A stretch of DNA of 64,000 nucleotides from Syntrophaceae bacterium UBA6087 (GTDB lineage: Bacteria > Desulfobacterota > Desulfomonilia > UBA1062), in NCBI GenBank assembly GCA_002448235.1, contig DIXF01000003.1:124001-188000 (forward strand), given 5' to 3'. The translations under genes were made by a program, and so were the position numbers. Of the stretch, positions 43,223-51,863 are shown piece after piece. Every line of letters starts with the position of its first letter. The first letter of the stretch is position 1. The notes under the pieces are model-generated. The model was not told the DNA's origin and made no database searches. It saw nothing but the letters and a program-made list of their open reading frames with translations.

Positions 43223-44938
43223 ATGAATTATTTGATCCAGCCGAAAAAGTATTCGAGTCTCATGGCCGACGAAGGCTCCCGGACCATCATGGAAAAGACC
43301 ATCGCCTTTTTCGAGAAAATGGGCAAGACGAGGCTTCTGGACGACTACAACAAGAAGGTCTGGTACCGCGAGTTCGTGGATTTTATCGGCAAAGAGCAGA
43401 TCTTCGCCAAACTGCTCACCCCCAAGCAGTATGCCGACGGCGATCCGGACTGCCGCTGGGATACGGCCCGCAACAGTGAATACAGCGAGCTGCTCGCCTT
43501 CTACGGCCTGGGCTACTGGTACTGCTTCCAGGTAACCATCCTGGGCCTGGGCCCCATCTGGATGAGCCCCAACGAAAAGGCAAAGAAGAAGGCTGCCAAA
43601 CTCCTCAAGGAAGGCGCCATCTTCGCCTTCGGACTCTCCGAGCGCACCCACGGAGCAGACATCTACTCCACCGAGACAACGCTCACACCAAAGGGCGACG
43701 GCACCTTTGTCGCCAACGGCGAAAAGTATTACATCGGCAACGGCAACGAGGCCGAGATGGTTTCCACACTGGGCAAGATCAAGGACGGCACGGACGACTA
43801 CACCTACTTCGTGACCAACTACCGCCATAAGGCATACGAGCTCAAGAAGAACGTTATCTCCCACCAGGAATATGTGTCGAACTTCGCGCTCCACGACTAT
43901 CCAATCACCGAGGACGACATCCTTTCCCGCGGACCGCACGCCTGGGATTCATCGCTCAACACCGTCAACATCGGCAAGTTCAACATAGGCCCGGCCTCCA
44001 TCGGTATTGCCGAACACTGCTTCTACGAGGCCATCACCCACGCATCCAACCGTATCCTCTACGGCATGAAGGTCACGGACATGCCCCATGTGCGCAAGAA
44101 CTTCATGGATGCATGGCTCAGGCTCGTGGCCATGAAGATGTACCAGCGCCGCTCCACCGACTATTTCAGGGGCGCAGGCGAGAACGACCGTCGCTACCTG
44201 CTCTACAACCCCACCAGCAAGATGAAGGTGACCCTGCAGTCTGAAGACGTCATCAACCTCCTCTGGGATGTCATCGCTGCCAGGGGCTTCGAGAAAGACA
44301 CCATCTTCCACATGGCCGCTGCAGATGTACGCGGGCCGTCCAAGCTCGAAGGGACAGTGCACGTGAACGTCCAGCTCATCCGCAAGTTCATGAAGAACTA
44401 CTTCTTCAGCCCGGCCGATTATACCCCGGTATCCCCGGACTTCTCGCTGAACGACGACCTGTTCCTCTTCAACCAGGGGCCCACCAAGGGCCTGGGCAAG
44501 GTTCAGTTCCACGATTACACGCCCGTGTTCGAGGCCAACAAGGACCTGCCCAATGTCGCAACCTTCATCAAGCAGATCAAGATCTTCAAGGAGATGCTCG
44601 AGAAGGCAGGCCCGGACAAGATGCAGGATATGGACCCCTCCTGGTCCCTGCCGGTCGGCGAGATGTTCTCCATCGTTGTCTACGGCCAGCTCATCCTCGA
44701 GCAGGCCAAGTTCGACAACCTGGACAAGGATGTCCTCAACCAGATCTTCGACTTCATGGTCAGGGACTTCTCCCACTTCGGCCTGCAGATCTACGGCAAC
44801 CACAGCACCAAGGACGAGCAGCGCGCCTTCTGCAAGGACATCATGCTCATTAAGGCTGTGCCCGATGCCGAGCAGTACAACAGGGTCTGGGAAAAGTACG
44901 TATCCGCGCTCAACGGCGAATATGAAATGAACTCGTAA
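43223..44938 (+). CDS. Acyl-CoA dehydrogenase family protein
   Basis: 571 aa, longer than the usual 380-residue enzymes because of a C-terminal extension. FAD and substrate elements are recognisable: AFGLSERTHGADIYSTETTLTP, VANGEKYYIGNGNEAEM, then a helical domain ending in the typical VINLLWDVIAARGF and GTVHVNVQLIRKF. It introduces a double bond into an acyl-CoA. Substrate chain unknown. AAAGGAGAG fixes ATG 43223 over ATG 43160. Behind a -24/-12 promoter and followed by a GC-rich hairpin, so probably monocistronic and controlled by the divergent activator. Confidence 0.88.
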   Translation: MNYLIQPKKYSSLMADEGSRTIMEKTIAFFEKMGKTRLLDDYNKKVWYREFVDFIGKEQIFAKLLTPKQYADGDPDCRWDTARNSEYSELLAFYGLGYWYCFQVTILGLGPIWMSPNEKAKKKAAKLLKEGAIFAFGLSERTHGADIYSTETTLTPKGDGTFVANGEKYYIGNGNEAEMVSTLGKIKDGTDDYTYFVTNYRHKAYELKKNVISHQEYVSNFALHDYPITEDDILSRGPHAWDSSLNTVNIGKFNIGPASIGIAEHCFYEAITHASNRILYGMKVTDMPHVRKNFMDAWLRLVAMKMYQRRSTDYFRGAGENDRRYLLYNPTSKMKVTLQSEDVINLLWDVIAARGFEKDTIFHMAAADVRGPSKLEGTVHVNVQLIRKFMKNYFFSPADYTPVSPDFSLNDDLFLFNQGPTKGLGKVQFHDYTPVFEANKDLPNVATFIKQIKIFKEMLEKAGPDKMQDMDPSWSLPVGEMFSIVVYGQLILEQAKFDNLDKDVLNQIFDFMVRDFSHFGLQIYGNHSTKDEQRAFCKDIMLIKAVPDAEQYNRVWEKYVSALNGEYEMNS

Positions 44939-44994
44939 GACAAACGACAGACACCAGAGCAGTAACTTTTACGGATAACAGATGCCTCCCGAAT

Positions 44995-45021
44995 GGGGAG
45001 GGGATTCATAACCCCCTCCCC
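44995..45021. terminator. Hairpin after the acyl-CoA dehydrogenase gene
   Basis: GGGGAGGGG / CCCCTCCCC, nine perfect pairs with a nine-base loop, followed by a weak pyrimidine stretch. Confidence 0.55.
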
Positions 45022-45046
45022 TATTCCTCTGACAAACCCTGTCCTT

Positions 45047-45074
45047 TTGATATAAGCCCGGCCTGTTATATAAT
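45047..45074 (+). promoter_or_regulatory. Sigma-70-type promoter directly abutting the gene at 45079
   Basis: TTGATA (45047-45052), 16-base spacer, TATAAT (45069-45074). ATG 45079 lies only four bases after the -10, implying little or no leader. Confidence 0.45.
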
Positions 45075-45078
45075 TTTT

Positions 45079-46107
45079 ATGGAGAACGATATCCTTTTCG
45101 AGAAAGGCGCTTCCGTCTTTCCAGAGATCATAGAGGCATCTTGTCTTTTCCAGCAGCCGTATTGGCTCGAAGCAGTAGCTCCCGGCCGATGGGGAGCGGC
45201 TTCCGTCTCGAAAGGCGGAAGCATAACCGCACGGCTCCCTTATGTAGTGGAAAATAAATTCGGCCTAACCCGGCTGACCACGCCGAAGCTCACCAAGTTT
45301 CTCGGACCGTGGCTTGCTCCTGCCTCGGGGAAATACGCCAGCGACCTCTCGAGGCAGAAAGATCTTTTGATGGGTCTCATTGCCCAGCTGCCGCCGCATG
45401 AATATTTTTCGCAGAATTTCCACTACACTGTTACCAACTGGCTGCCGTTTTTCTGGAAGGGATTTACCCAGACGACCCTGTATTCATATGTTCTCGATGA
45501 CCTCACTAATGAAGAGACCCTGTGGTCGGGCCTCCAGGGAAACATCAGGAGGGAGATCCGCAAAGCCGGCAAGCAGGTCGAGGTCCGTGACGACCTCGGC
45601 CTTGATTGTTTCCTGGAGCTCAACACCGCAACCTTTGTCCGGAAAGGGGTGCCTCTGCCCTTTTCACATGATTACGTGCGGCGGATCGACGATGTGCTCA
45701 AACAGAAAAATCAACGGCGGATCCTTTTTGCCGTCGATGCGCAGAAACGGGTGCATGCCTCTCTCTATATCATCTGGGACAGTGTATCGGCATTTTACCT
45801 TATGGGCGGCGGAGATCAGGAACTCCGTACCAGCGGAAGCACCAGCCTGCTGATATGGGAAGCCATACGGTTCGCGTCTGCGGTGACAAAGGCGTTCGAT
45901 TTTGAAGGCTCCATGATTGAATCCGTCGAGAGGTTCTTCAGGAGCTTCGGGGCAAGGCAGCAGCCGTACTTCCGCGTGACTTTCATGAGCAGGAAAATGA
46001 AGAACTGCGTCTTCTGGGAAAATATCCTTGGCCGTTCCCTGAAACAAGGAAACAGATATGTCAAGGTTATCAAAAAGATGTTTCTCAACGGAAGCGCCGC
46101 CCGATAA
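45079..46107 (+). CDS. GNAT/FemAB-like acyltransferase family protein
   Basis: 342 aa. The C-terminal half looks like the Acetyltransf_6/FemAB GNAT fold: NIRREIRKAGKQVEV, FLELNTATFVRKGVPLPFS, HASLYIIWDSVSAFYLMGGGD, TSLLIWEAIRFASA and KAFDFEGSMIESVERFFRSFGA. Such proteins transfer acyl or aminoacyl groups, often in envelope polysaccharide or peptide assembly; the substrate is unknown. No Shine-Dalgarno sequence precedes ATG 45079. Confidence 0.68.
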   Translation: MENDILFEKGASVFPEIIEASCLFQQPYWLEAVAPGRWGAASVSKGGSITARLPYVVENKFGLTRLTTPKLTKFLGPWLAPASGKYASDLSRQKDLLMGLIAQLPPHEYFSQNFHYTVTNWLPFFWKGFTQTTLYSYVLDDLTNEETLWSGLQGNIRREIRKAGKQVEVRDDLGLDCFLELNTATFVRKGVPLPFSHDYVRRIDDVLKQKNQRRILFAVDAQKRVHASLYIIWDSVSAFYLMGGGDQELRTSGSTSLLIWEAIRFASAVTKAFDFEGSMIESVERFFRSFGARQQPYFRVTFMSRKMKNCVFWENILGRSLKQGNRYVKVIKKMFLNGSAAR

Positions 46108-46147
46108 TCGATGAAGCAATTATTTTGCAGATAATTTGATCAATGTA

Positions 46148-46175
46148 TTGACACGATGACTTACCATCTTAATAT
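46148..46175 (+). promoter_or_regulatory. Sigma-70 promoter of the Liv-type operon
   Basis: TTGACA (46148-46153), 16-base spacer, TAATAT (46170-46175), in an AT-rich gap of 227 bases before the permease gene. Leader of about 150 bases. Confidence 0.55.
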
Positions 46176-46334
46176 ATTATGAAACTCGTGAAGTAAGCCG
46201 ATATCATTTGTTATGGGTAACAATGCTTAGAGAAACGGGGCTGGGGCGGATTTCCATTTGATGGAATGCCGGCGTTCCTTTCTGGGATGCACCGCCTGAC
46301 CCCATTGATGAGAAAAATCATATGGGGTGCTGCC

Positions 46335-47405
46335 ATGGACATGAAGCGTGACTACTATGAAGATATCGAGCTATTCAGCAGCGCAACGGTTTTCGTCTGG
46401 AGCATGGTCCTTCTCGTCTTTCTCTTCACCATGCCCTTTTTCATTCCGGACTACTATTTCTATCTCTGCAACATTATCCTGGTCCATGTAATTCTGGCTG
46501 TAGGGCTCAACATCCTCGTCGGTTATACCGGCCAGATCTCACTGGGCCATGCAGGGTTCTTCGCCATCGGGGCATACGGCACCGCGCTCCTGATGACCCA
46601 TCTCCAGGTTCCCTTCTTTCCTTCCCTGATCGCCGCGGGCCTGATTGCAGCCTTTTTCGGGTTCATCATAGGTCTTCCTGCGTTGAGGCTCGAAGGGCCG
46701 TACCTCGCGATCGCCACGCTCGGGTTCGGGCTCACCATCATGCATGTGATCGGCAGATGGGACATCTTCGGCGGCCGCATGGGCATCCAGGCTCCTCCTC
46801 TGGATATCGGCGTCCCCCAGATGGGCTTCAGCATGGTGCTGGACACCGATATAAAGATCTACTATCTTATCCTCGCCATAACCGTCATTCTGGTGATCTG
46901 CGCAAGGAATCTCATGAAGACCCGCATAGGCAGGGCCTTTGTTGCTATTCGTGACGACGACATCGCCGCAGAGGTCATGGGAGTGAACCTCACGATTTTC
47001 AAAACCCTCTCTTTTGCGGTGAGTGCATTCTATGCCGGAGTGGCGGGAGGGCTTTTCGCATTCGTCCTGGGCTTTTTCGACCCGTTCACCTTCAACCTCA
47101 TCCTCTCTATCATCTTCCTGGTCATGATCGTTGTGGGAGGACTGGGTTCGGTGCTCGGCGGCATCATGGGCGCGACGCTCATCACCTACCTGCAGTACGA
47201 ATTTCTGAAAAACATCGAGGAGCGGCCCTATATCGGCGATCTCCTCGTCAAATTCTCAAAGAAATACCTGACGGTCATCGGGCTGGAAAACTTCAGCGCC
47301 ATAGCGCTCGGGCTCATCATGATCGGGATCGTGATCTTTGAGCCGCTCGGCATGTTCGGAATCTGGATACGGATCAAGAAGTACTGGAAGACATGGCCTT
47401 TCTAG
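46335..47405 (+). CDS. livM: Branched-chain amino acid-type ABC transporter permease (LivM)
   Basis: 356-aa membrane subunit with about nine or ten hydrophobic segments. LivM hallmarks: LNILVGYTGQISLGHAGFFAIGAYG near residue 60 and GRAFVAIRDDDIAAEVMGVNL in the ATPase-contact loop. ATG 46335 (MDMKRDYYED) is preferred to the frame opening at 46266 because GGGGTG sits before it and the family N-terminus begins there. First gene of a cluster livM-livH-hypothetical-livJ-livG-livF-acyl-CoA ligase, all on the plus strand. Confidence 0.92.
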   Translation: MDMKRDYYEDIELFSSATVFVWSMVLLVFLFTMPFFIPDYYFYLCNIILVHVILAVGLNILVGYTGQISLGHAGFFAIGAYGTALLMTHLQVPFFPSLIAAGLIAAFFGFIIGLPALRLEGPYLAIATLGFGLTIMHVIGRWDIFGGRMGIQAPPLDIGVPQMGFSMVLDTDIKIYYLILAITVILVICARNLMKTRIGRAFVAIRDDDIAAEVMGVNLTIFKTLSFAVSAFYAGVAGGLFAFVLGFFDPFTFNLILSIIFLVMIVVGGLGSVLGGIMGATLITYLQYEFLKNIEERPYIGDLLVKFSKKYLTVIGLENFSAIALGLIMIGIVIFEPLGMFGIWIRIKKYWKTWPF

Positions 47406-47433
47406 TGAAGTAACTACATACGGAGAATATGGT

Positions 47434-48306
47434 ATGATCGAGCAGCTCATCATTGAAAGTCTCGCGATCGGGGCATGTTACGGATTGTTCGGCGTCGCCG
47501 TGGCGATCATCTACAAGACCTCGGACGTCGTCAACTTCGGCCAGGGGGAGATGGGTATGATAGCGACCTTCGTGGCCTACCATATCATCAACCAGTACAA
47601 CCAGCCGTTCTGGGTGGCATTCCTCCTCACCCTGGCCTTTGCGCTTGTCCTGGGTGTCCTTATCGAATTTCTCTTCCTCAGGCCGGCCAAAGAGCCCTCG
47701 GTACTCGGGCTGATCATCCTCACACTCGGAGCCGAGATGTTCCTTATGGGGCTCGCGAGCTGGAAGTGGGGAGCCGAGCAGAAGGATTTTGCCTTCCCGC
47801 TCTCCGTGCAGAAAAACATCGAAATCATTCCGGGGATTGAAATCAATGAGTGGGCCATGGGCGTTTTTACGATTACTGCGCTGGTTATGATACTCCTGTT
47901 CCTCTTCTTTAAATTCTCACGGCTGGGCATTGCCATGCGGGCAACTCAGCAGAACCAGAATGCAGCCAAGATCATGGGCATCAAAGTGGAGCGGGTGTTT
48001 TCCTTTACATGGGCCTTGAGCTCGGTCATCGGCGCCATAGCAGCGATGTTCTTTGCAGCCCGATCCGTTCTCGATCCCAACTTCATGATGGAGCCTTTCA
48101 TGCGGGCCTTTGCGGCAGCGGTCCTGGGCGGCCTCACGAGTATCCCCGGCGTGGTGCTCGGCGGCATCATACTTGGCCTCATCGAAAATTTCTTCGGATA
48201 TGCCTGGCCCGAGTGGAAGCCCATCGTAGCCTTCGTGGTGATCATCATCATCCTTACCATCAGGCCGAGCGGCCTCTTTGCCAAGCACTATGTGAAAAAG
48301 GTCTAG
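47434..48306 (+). CDS. livH: Branched-chain amino acid-type ABC transporter permease (LivH)
   Basis: 290 aa, partner permease. LivH features: ACYGLFGVAVAIIYKTSDVVNFGQGEMGM at the N-terminus, GIAMRATQQNQNAAKIMGI in the ATPase-contact loop, and AAVLGGLTSIPGVVLGGIILGLIENF at the C-terminal end. ATG 47434 follows GGAG; the frame extends upstream into livM without support. Confidence 0.93.
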   Translation: MIEQLIIESLAIGACYGLFGVAVAIIYKTSDVVNFGQGEMGMIATFVAYHIINQYNQPFWVAFLLTLAFALVLGVLIEFLFLRPAKEPSVLGLIILTLGAEMFLMGLASWKWGAEQKDFAFPLSVQKNIEIIPGIEINEWAMGVFTITALVMILLFLFFKFSRLGIAMRATQQNQNAAKIMGIKVERVFSFTWALSSVIGAIAAMFFAARSVLDPNFMMEPFMRAFAAAVLGGLTSIPGVVLGGIILGLIENFFGYAWPEWKPIVAFVVIIIILTIRPSGLFAKHYVKKV

Positions 48307-48393
48307 AGATGGGTAAAGCAGTGGTTAGAAGCAGAGCCTTTTACGGGATCCGGCCAAAGCTTTTTTCGCTGCAGGCAAGCGGCAGAGGCTCAT

Positions 48394-48870
48394 ATGGGTG
48401 TCAGCATGCAGACTAATCCTTTCCTCCTCAAGGGAGCGATTCTGGGGGCAATACTATTAGGGCTCGCAGCATCGCTCCTCTTCCTTGAGAAGCCGAGATC
48501 GATGGTCCTGATGGCCTTCGAGCGCCCCCGGATAGAGAAGGCTCTTGAAGCATATTTTGCCGCAGAGATGAGCAAGGACTATGGCAAGCTCTACAGCTGC
48601 CTCGCTCCGTCTTCTCATTATCGCCGTACTCACTCATACGATGATTTTCTGAAGGATATGAAGTCGAACCCGGTTAAGATCATCCGCTACGAGGTGGTCG
48701 ACATCTACGACCTGCGGCCCAACCACGACCCTGCGGCCTATCCGGACGTGGAGCGCTTTGCCCAGGTCGAGGTGGATGTCACCATTTTGTTTACGGATAC
48801 CAATGCGGAGACGGTTTGCAACTACTGCTTCACTTTCCTTAAGGAAAAGGGGGCATGGCTCAAGGGATAA
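48394..48870 (+). CDS. Membrane-anchored hypothetical protein inside the Liv-type operon
   Basis: 158 aa. One N-terminal membrane anchor (about residues 10-30), then a soluble domain with a pattern reminiscent of NTF2-like folds (IEKALEAYFAAEMSKDYGKLYSCLAP...), but I cannot assign a family. AGAGG lies five bases before ATG 48394. Its place between livH and livJ, on the same strand, suggests an accessory role in uptake of the transported compound; this is inference from context. Confidence 0.6.
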   Translation: MGVSMQTNPFLLKGAILGAILLGLAASLLFLEKPRSMVLMAFERPRIEKALEAYFAAEMSKDYGKLYSCLAPSSHYRRTHSYDDFLKDMKSNPVKIIRYEVVDIYDLRPNHDPAAYPDVERFAQVEVDVTILFTDTNAETVCNYCFTFLKEKGAWLKG

Positions 48871-48946
48871 AAACGGTCTTTGGGAACGACGCGTATCATA
48901 CCGCATTAAACCATGCTGCTTCAGAGCAGCAAGGAAGGAGGGATCA

Positions 48947-50140
48947 ATGAAAGGTCTGAGGAGTCTGGTATTCTGTTTCCTGGCAGTAGTAGCGGTAATT
49001 GCGTTGCCGGTATCGAGCGATGCAGCCAGGCCGGGGTTTGACAAAAAAGAGATCAGGATCGCCCAGTGGGGTCCGCAGACAGGCCCTGCCGCACCATGGG
49101 GATCGGTTGCACGCGGGAGCGACATCCTTTTCAACATGGTTAACGAACAGGGAGGGATCCACGGCAGAAAGATCAAGTATTTCATCCGCGATGACCAGTA
49201 CAATCCGGCCCAGACAAAGGGAGTGGTGAAGGAACTGGTCGAGCGCAAGGGGATATTCGCCTTTGTGGGCGGCGTCGGAGCAGCCTGCGGCATGGCAGTC
49301 AAAGACTACCTCGCCCAGAATAAGGTCATCTGGGTAGGACCGTCCACGGCGATCAACGAATATGTATTCCCTCCCAACCCGTACCTCTTTGCCGTATATC
49401 CTCTTTATGAAGACGAGGCGAGCATCCTGACCAAGTATATCGTCGAAAAGATGGGGGTAAAGAAAATCGGCTTCTTCTACCAGAATGATTCATATGGCAA
49501 AAGCGGGCTTACCGGCTGCAAAGAGCGCCTTGCAACCTACAAAATGAAGCTCGCCGAAGAGATCCCGGTGGAGCCGGGCGAGAAGGACCTCTCATCTCAG
49601 ATGCTGCGCCTGAAGAATTCGAGGGCCGAGGTCGTTATCATGTGGGTGAATCCAACCTCGGCGGCCATCGCGCTCAAAACATGCGCAACGCTGAATTACA
49701 AGCCCCAGTGGATATCATCCAACACGCTCTCCGACTATCAGCTCATGAACAAGATTACGGGAGGCATGTGGGAGGGGGTCATCACAGGGGCTTTCGGCGT
49801 ACCCCCGCTAAGCGACCATCCGCTTATGAATAAATATCGCGAAGCTGCAAAGAAATTCGCTCCCGAGGAACGCTTCGGAACATTCTATCTGGCAGGAGTA
49901 CTGTTTGCAGAGCCCCTCGTCGATGCGCTCAAGCGTGTAGGCCCCAAGTTGAGCACCGACGCCTGCCTGAAGGCACTCAACTCTACAAAGGATTTCCAGG
50001 GCATCGGTCCCAAGGTTAACTGGTCGCCGAAGTTCCACCAGGGCACTGATTCGATCCAGATACAGAAGTGCGGGCCGAATTCCAGTTATATCGTTCTCCA
50101 GGACTGGACGCCGAACGATCTGGCAACCTGGAAAAAGTAA
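48947..50140 (+). CDS. livJ: Branched-chain amino acid-type ABC transporter substrate-binding protein (LivJ/LivK-like)
   Basis: 397 aa. Signal peptide (KGLRSLVFCFLAVVAVIALPVSSDA, cleavage near AA at 26), then a periplasmic-binding protein type I fold: IRIAQWGPQTGPAAPWGSVARGSDILFNMVNEQGGIHGRKI and the later KKIGFFYQNDSYGKSG. In clusters with acyl-CoA ligases such proteins often bind carboxylates or aromatic acids rather than amino acids. AAGGAGGG precedes ATG 48947; the frame runs back into the preceding gene but without signal. Confidence 0.92.
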   Translation: MKGLRSLVFCFLAVVAVIALPVSSDAARPGFDKKEIRIAQWGPQTGPAAPWGSVARGSDILFNMVNEQGGIHGRKIKYFIRDDQYNPAQTKGVVKELVERKGIFAFVGGVGAACGMAVKDYLAQNKVIWVGPSTAINEYVFPPNPYLFAVYPLYEDEASILTKYIVEKMGVKKIGFFYQNDSYGKSGLTGCKERLATYKMKLAEEIPVEPGEKDLSSQMLRLKNSRAEVVIMWVNPTSAAIALKTCATLNYKPQWISSNTLSDYQLMNKITGGMWEGVITGAFGVPPLSDHPLMNKYREAAKKFAPEERFGTFYLAGVLFAEPLVDALKRVGPKLSTDACLKALNSTKDFQGIGPKVNWSPKFHQGTDSIQIQKCGPNSSYIVLQDWTPNDLATWKK

Positions 50141-50169
50141 AGGCACGGAGGCAAGGTCAGTTCTCCCTC

Positions 50170-50212
50170 CCTCCCACCCTCTCCTCCGGTCGGCGGCGGA
50201 GAGGGTGGGAGG
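50170..50212. terminator. Strong hairpin between livJ and livG
   Basis: 15-bp perfect stem (CCTCCCACCCTCTCC with its complement) and a 13-base GC-rich loop, no T-run. Likely a 3' stabiliser or partial attenuator that keeps binding-protein mRNA above that of the ATPases. Confidence 0.6.
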
Positions 50213-50303
50213 AACATAAGGGATCATTCCCGCGGACGTGCCCTCTCGGCGGAATGTTTTTTGGTGATAAGAGCAAGGTATTTGCAGCAAAGGAGCAAAG
50301 GAA

Positions 50304-51113
50304 ATGGCCCATTTCTCGGTCGAGGGTTTGAGCATCAGCTTCGGAGGCATCCGCGCCGTAAACGATGTGAGCTTCGATGTAGCGGAGAACACGATCTTCT
50401 CCATCATAGGCCCCAACGGGAGCGGCAAGACCACTATTTTCAACATGATCAGCGGCATCTACAAGCCGAATTCGGGAAGGATTCTCCTGGACGGAGAGAA
50501 CCTCATCGGGTTCTACCCGGACAAGATCGCCCGAAAAGGCATTGCCAGGACATTCCAGAACATCCAGCTCTTCGGAAATGCATCGGTGATGGACAACATC
50601 ATGCTCGGCCGCCATATCCATATGAAAACAGGGATTTTAAGCGGCGCATTCATGTTGGGCAGGTGGACGCGCAGCGCAAAAGAAGAGATCAAACACCGGG
50701 AGACCGTGGAGCATATCATCGACTTTCTTGAGCTCCAGTCTGTCCGCGACCAGTTCGTGTCCAATCTGCCCTACGGGAAACGGAAGCTCGTGGAGCTGGC
50801 ACGGGCGCTTGCCCTGGAGCCCAAGGTCCTGCTGCTGGACGAGCCCTCTGCGGGCATGAACACCGAGGAGAAGGACGACTTGAGGATCTGGATCAAAGAT
50901 ATCCAGGAGGATTACCAGGTGACGATCCTGCTCATAGAGCATGACATGAACATGGTCATGGGCATATCCGACCGGATCCTCGCCATCAATCAGGGGGTAA
51001 AGATAACCGAAGGCACGCCTTCGGAGGTGCAGAAGCACCCCGAGGTCATCGCTGCCTATCTCGGAGAGGACGACATAGATGCTGAGCGTAAAGAATATAG
51101 AGACGTGGTATGA
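50304..51113 (+). CDS. livG: ABC transporter ATPase LivG-like
   Basis: 269 aa. Walker A GPNGSGKTT (about 32-40), Q-loop in GIARTFQNIQLF, the LivG-type signature LPYGKRKLVELARAL, Walker B VLLLDEPSAGMN, and the switch His in IEHDMNMVMGI. First of the two cytoplasmic ATPases. Its 3' end overlaps livF by 35 bases in another frame. AAAGGAAA precedes ATG 50304. Confidence 0.94.
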   Translation: MAHFSVEGLSISFGGIRAVNDVSFDVAENTIFSIIGPNGSGKTTIFNMISGIYKPNSGRILLDGENLIGFYPDKIARKGIARTFQNIQLFGNASVMDNIMLGRHIHMKTGILSGAFMLGRWTRSAKEEIKHRETVEHIIDFLELQSVRDQFVSNLPYGKRKLVELARALALEPKVLLLDEPSAGMNTEEKDDLRIWIKDIQEDYQVTILLIEHDMNMVMGISDRILAINQGVKITEGTPSEVQKHPEVIAAYLGEDDIDAERKEYRDVV

Positions 51114-51849
51114 TCTGATACGGGCCCTGCACGGCATCTCTTTCGAGGTGAAGCAGGGCGATATCGTAGCCCTGCTCGGATCGAACGGTGCGGGCAAGAC
51201 GACCATGCTCAAAACCATCATGCGCCTGCTGGAAGACGACCAGCCGGAAAAAGGCACCATCGAGTTCATGGGAAAGCGCATCGACCGGATGGACACCGAT
51301 CAGATCGTGAGGCTCGGCATCAGCTATGTCCCCGAAGGCAGGGAGGTGTTTCCGGAACTCACGGTCATGGAGAACATCCTCATGGGAGCCTACACAAGGA
51401 ACGACCGGAGCGGCGTCAAGTCCGACATGGAGAAGATCTTCCGCCACTTCCCCATCCTGGAAAAACGCAAAACCCAGGAGGCCGGCCACTTAAGCGGCGG
51501 CGAGCAGCAGATGCTCGCCATCGGCAGGGCGCTCATGAGCAGGCCCAAGCTGCTGATGCTCGACGAGCCTTCCCTGGGTCTGTCGCCGCTGCTCACCAAG
51601 GAGATCTTCACCATCATCAAAAACATCAACCAGGAGGGCGTGACCATCCTGCTCGTTGAGCAGAACGTGAACATGGCGCTCAAATACTCCAATTACGCCT
51701 TCCTCATGGAGAACGGGCGCATCCTGAGGGCCGACAAGCCGGAAGTGCTCAGGGAGGACGAGGACGTCAAGGAGTTTTACCTGGGCATTGCGACCGAACA
51801 GTCTATCAAGGGATACAAACGCTACCGCCGCAAGGTACGGTTCAGGTAG
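51079..51849 (+). CDS. livF: ABC transporter ATPase LivF-like
   Basis: 256 aa. Starts MLSVKNIETWYDLIRALHGIS, the LivF pattern, which supports ATG 51079 despite the 35-base overlap with livG. Walker A GSNGAGKT, signature LSGGEQQMLAIGRAL, Walker B LLMLDEPSLGLSP, switch His replaced by Gln in VEQNVNMAL, as is usual in LivF. Confidence 0.94.
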   Translation: MLSVKNIETWYDLIRALHGISFEVKQGDIVALLGSNGAGKTTMLKTIMRLLEDDQPEKGTIEFMGKRIDRMDTDQIVRLGISYVPEGREVFPELTVMENILMGAYTRNDRSGVKSDMEKIFRHFPILEKRKTQEAGHLSGGEQQMLAIGRALMSRPKLLMLDEPSLGLSPLLTKEIFTIIKNINQEGVTILLVEQNVNMALKYSNYAFLMENGRILRADKPEVLREDEDVKEFYLGIATEQSIKGYKRYRRKVRFR

Positions 51850-51863
51850 AGGGGGCAGCATTC

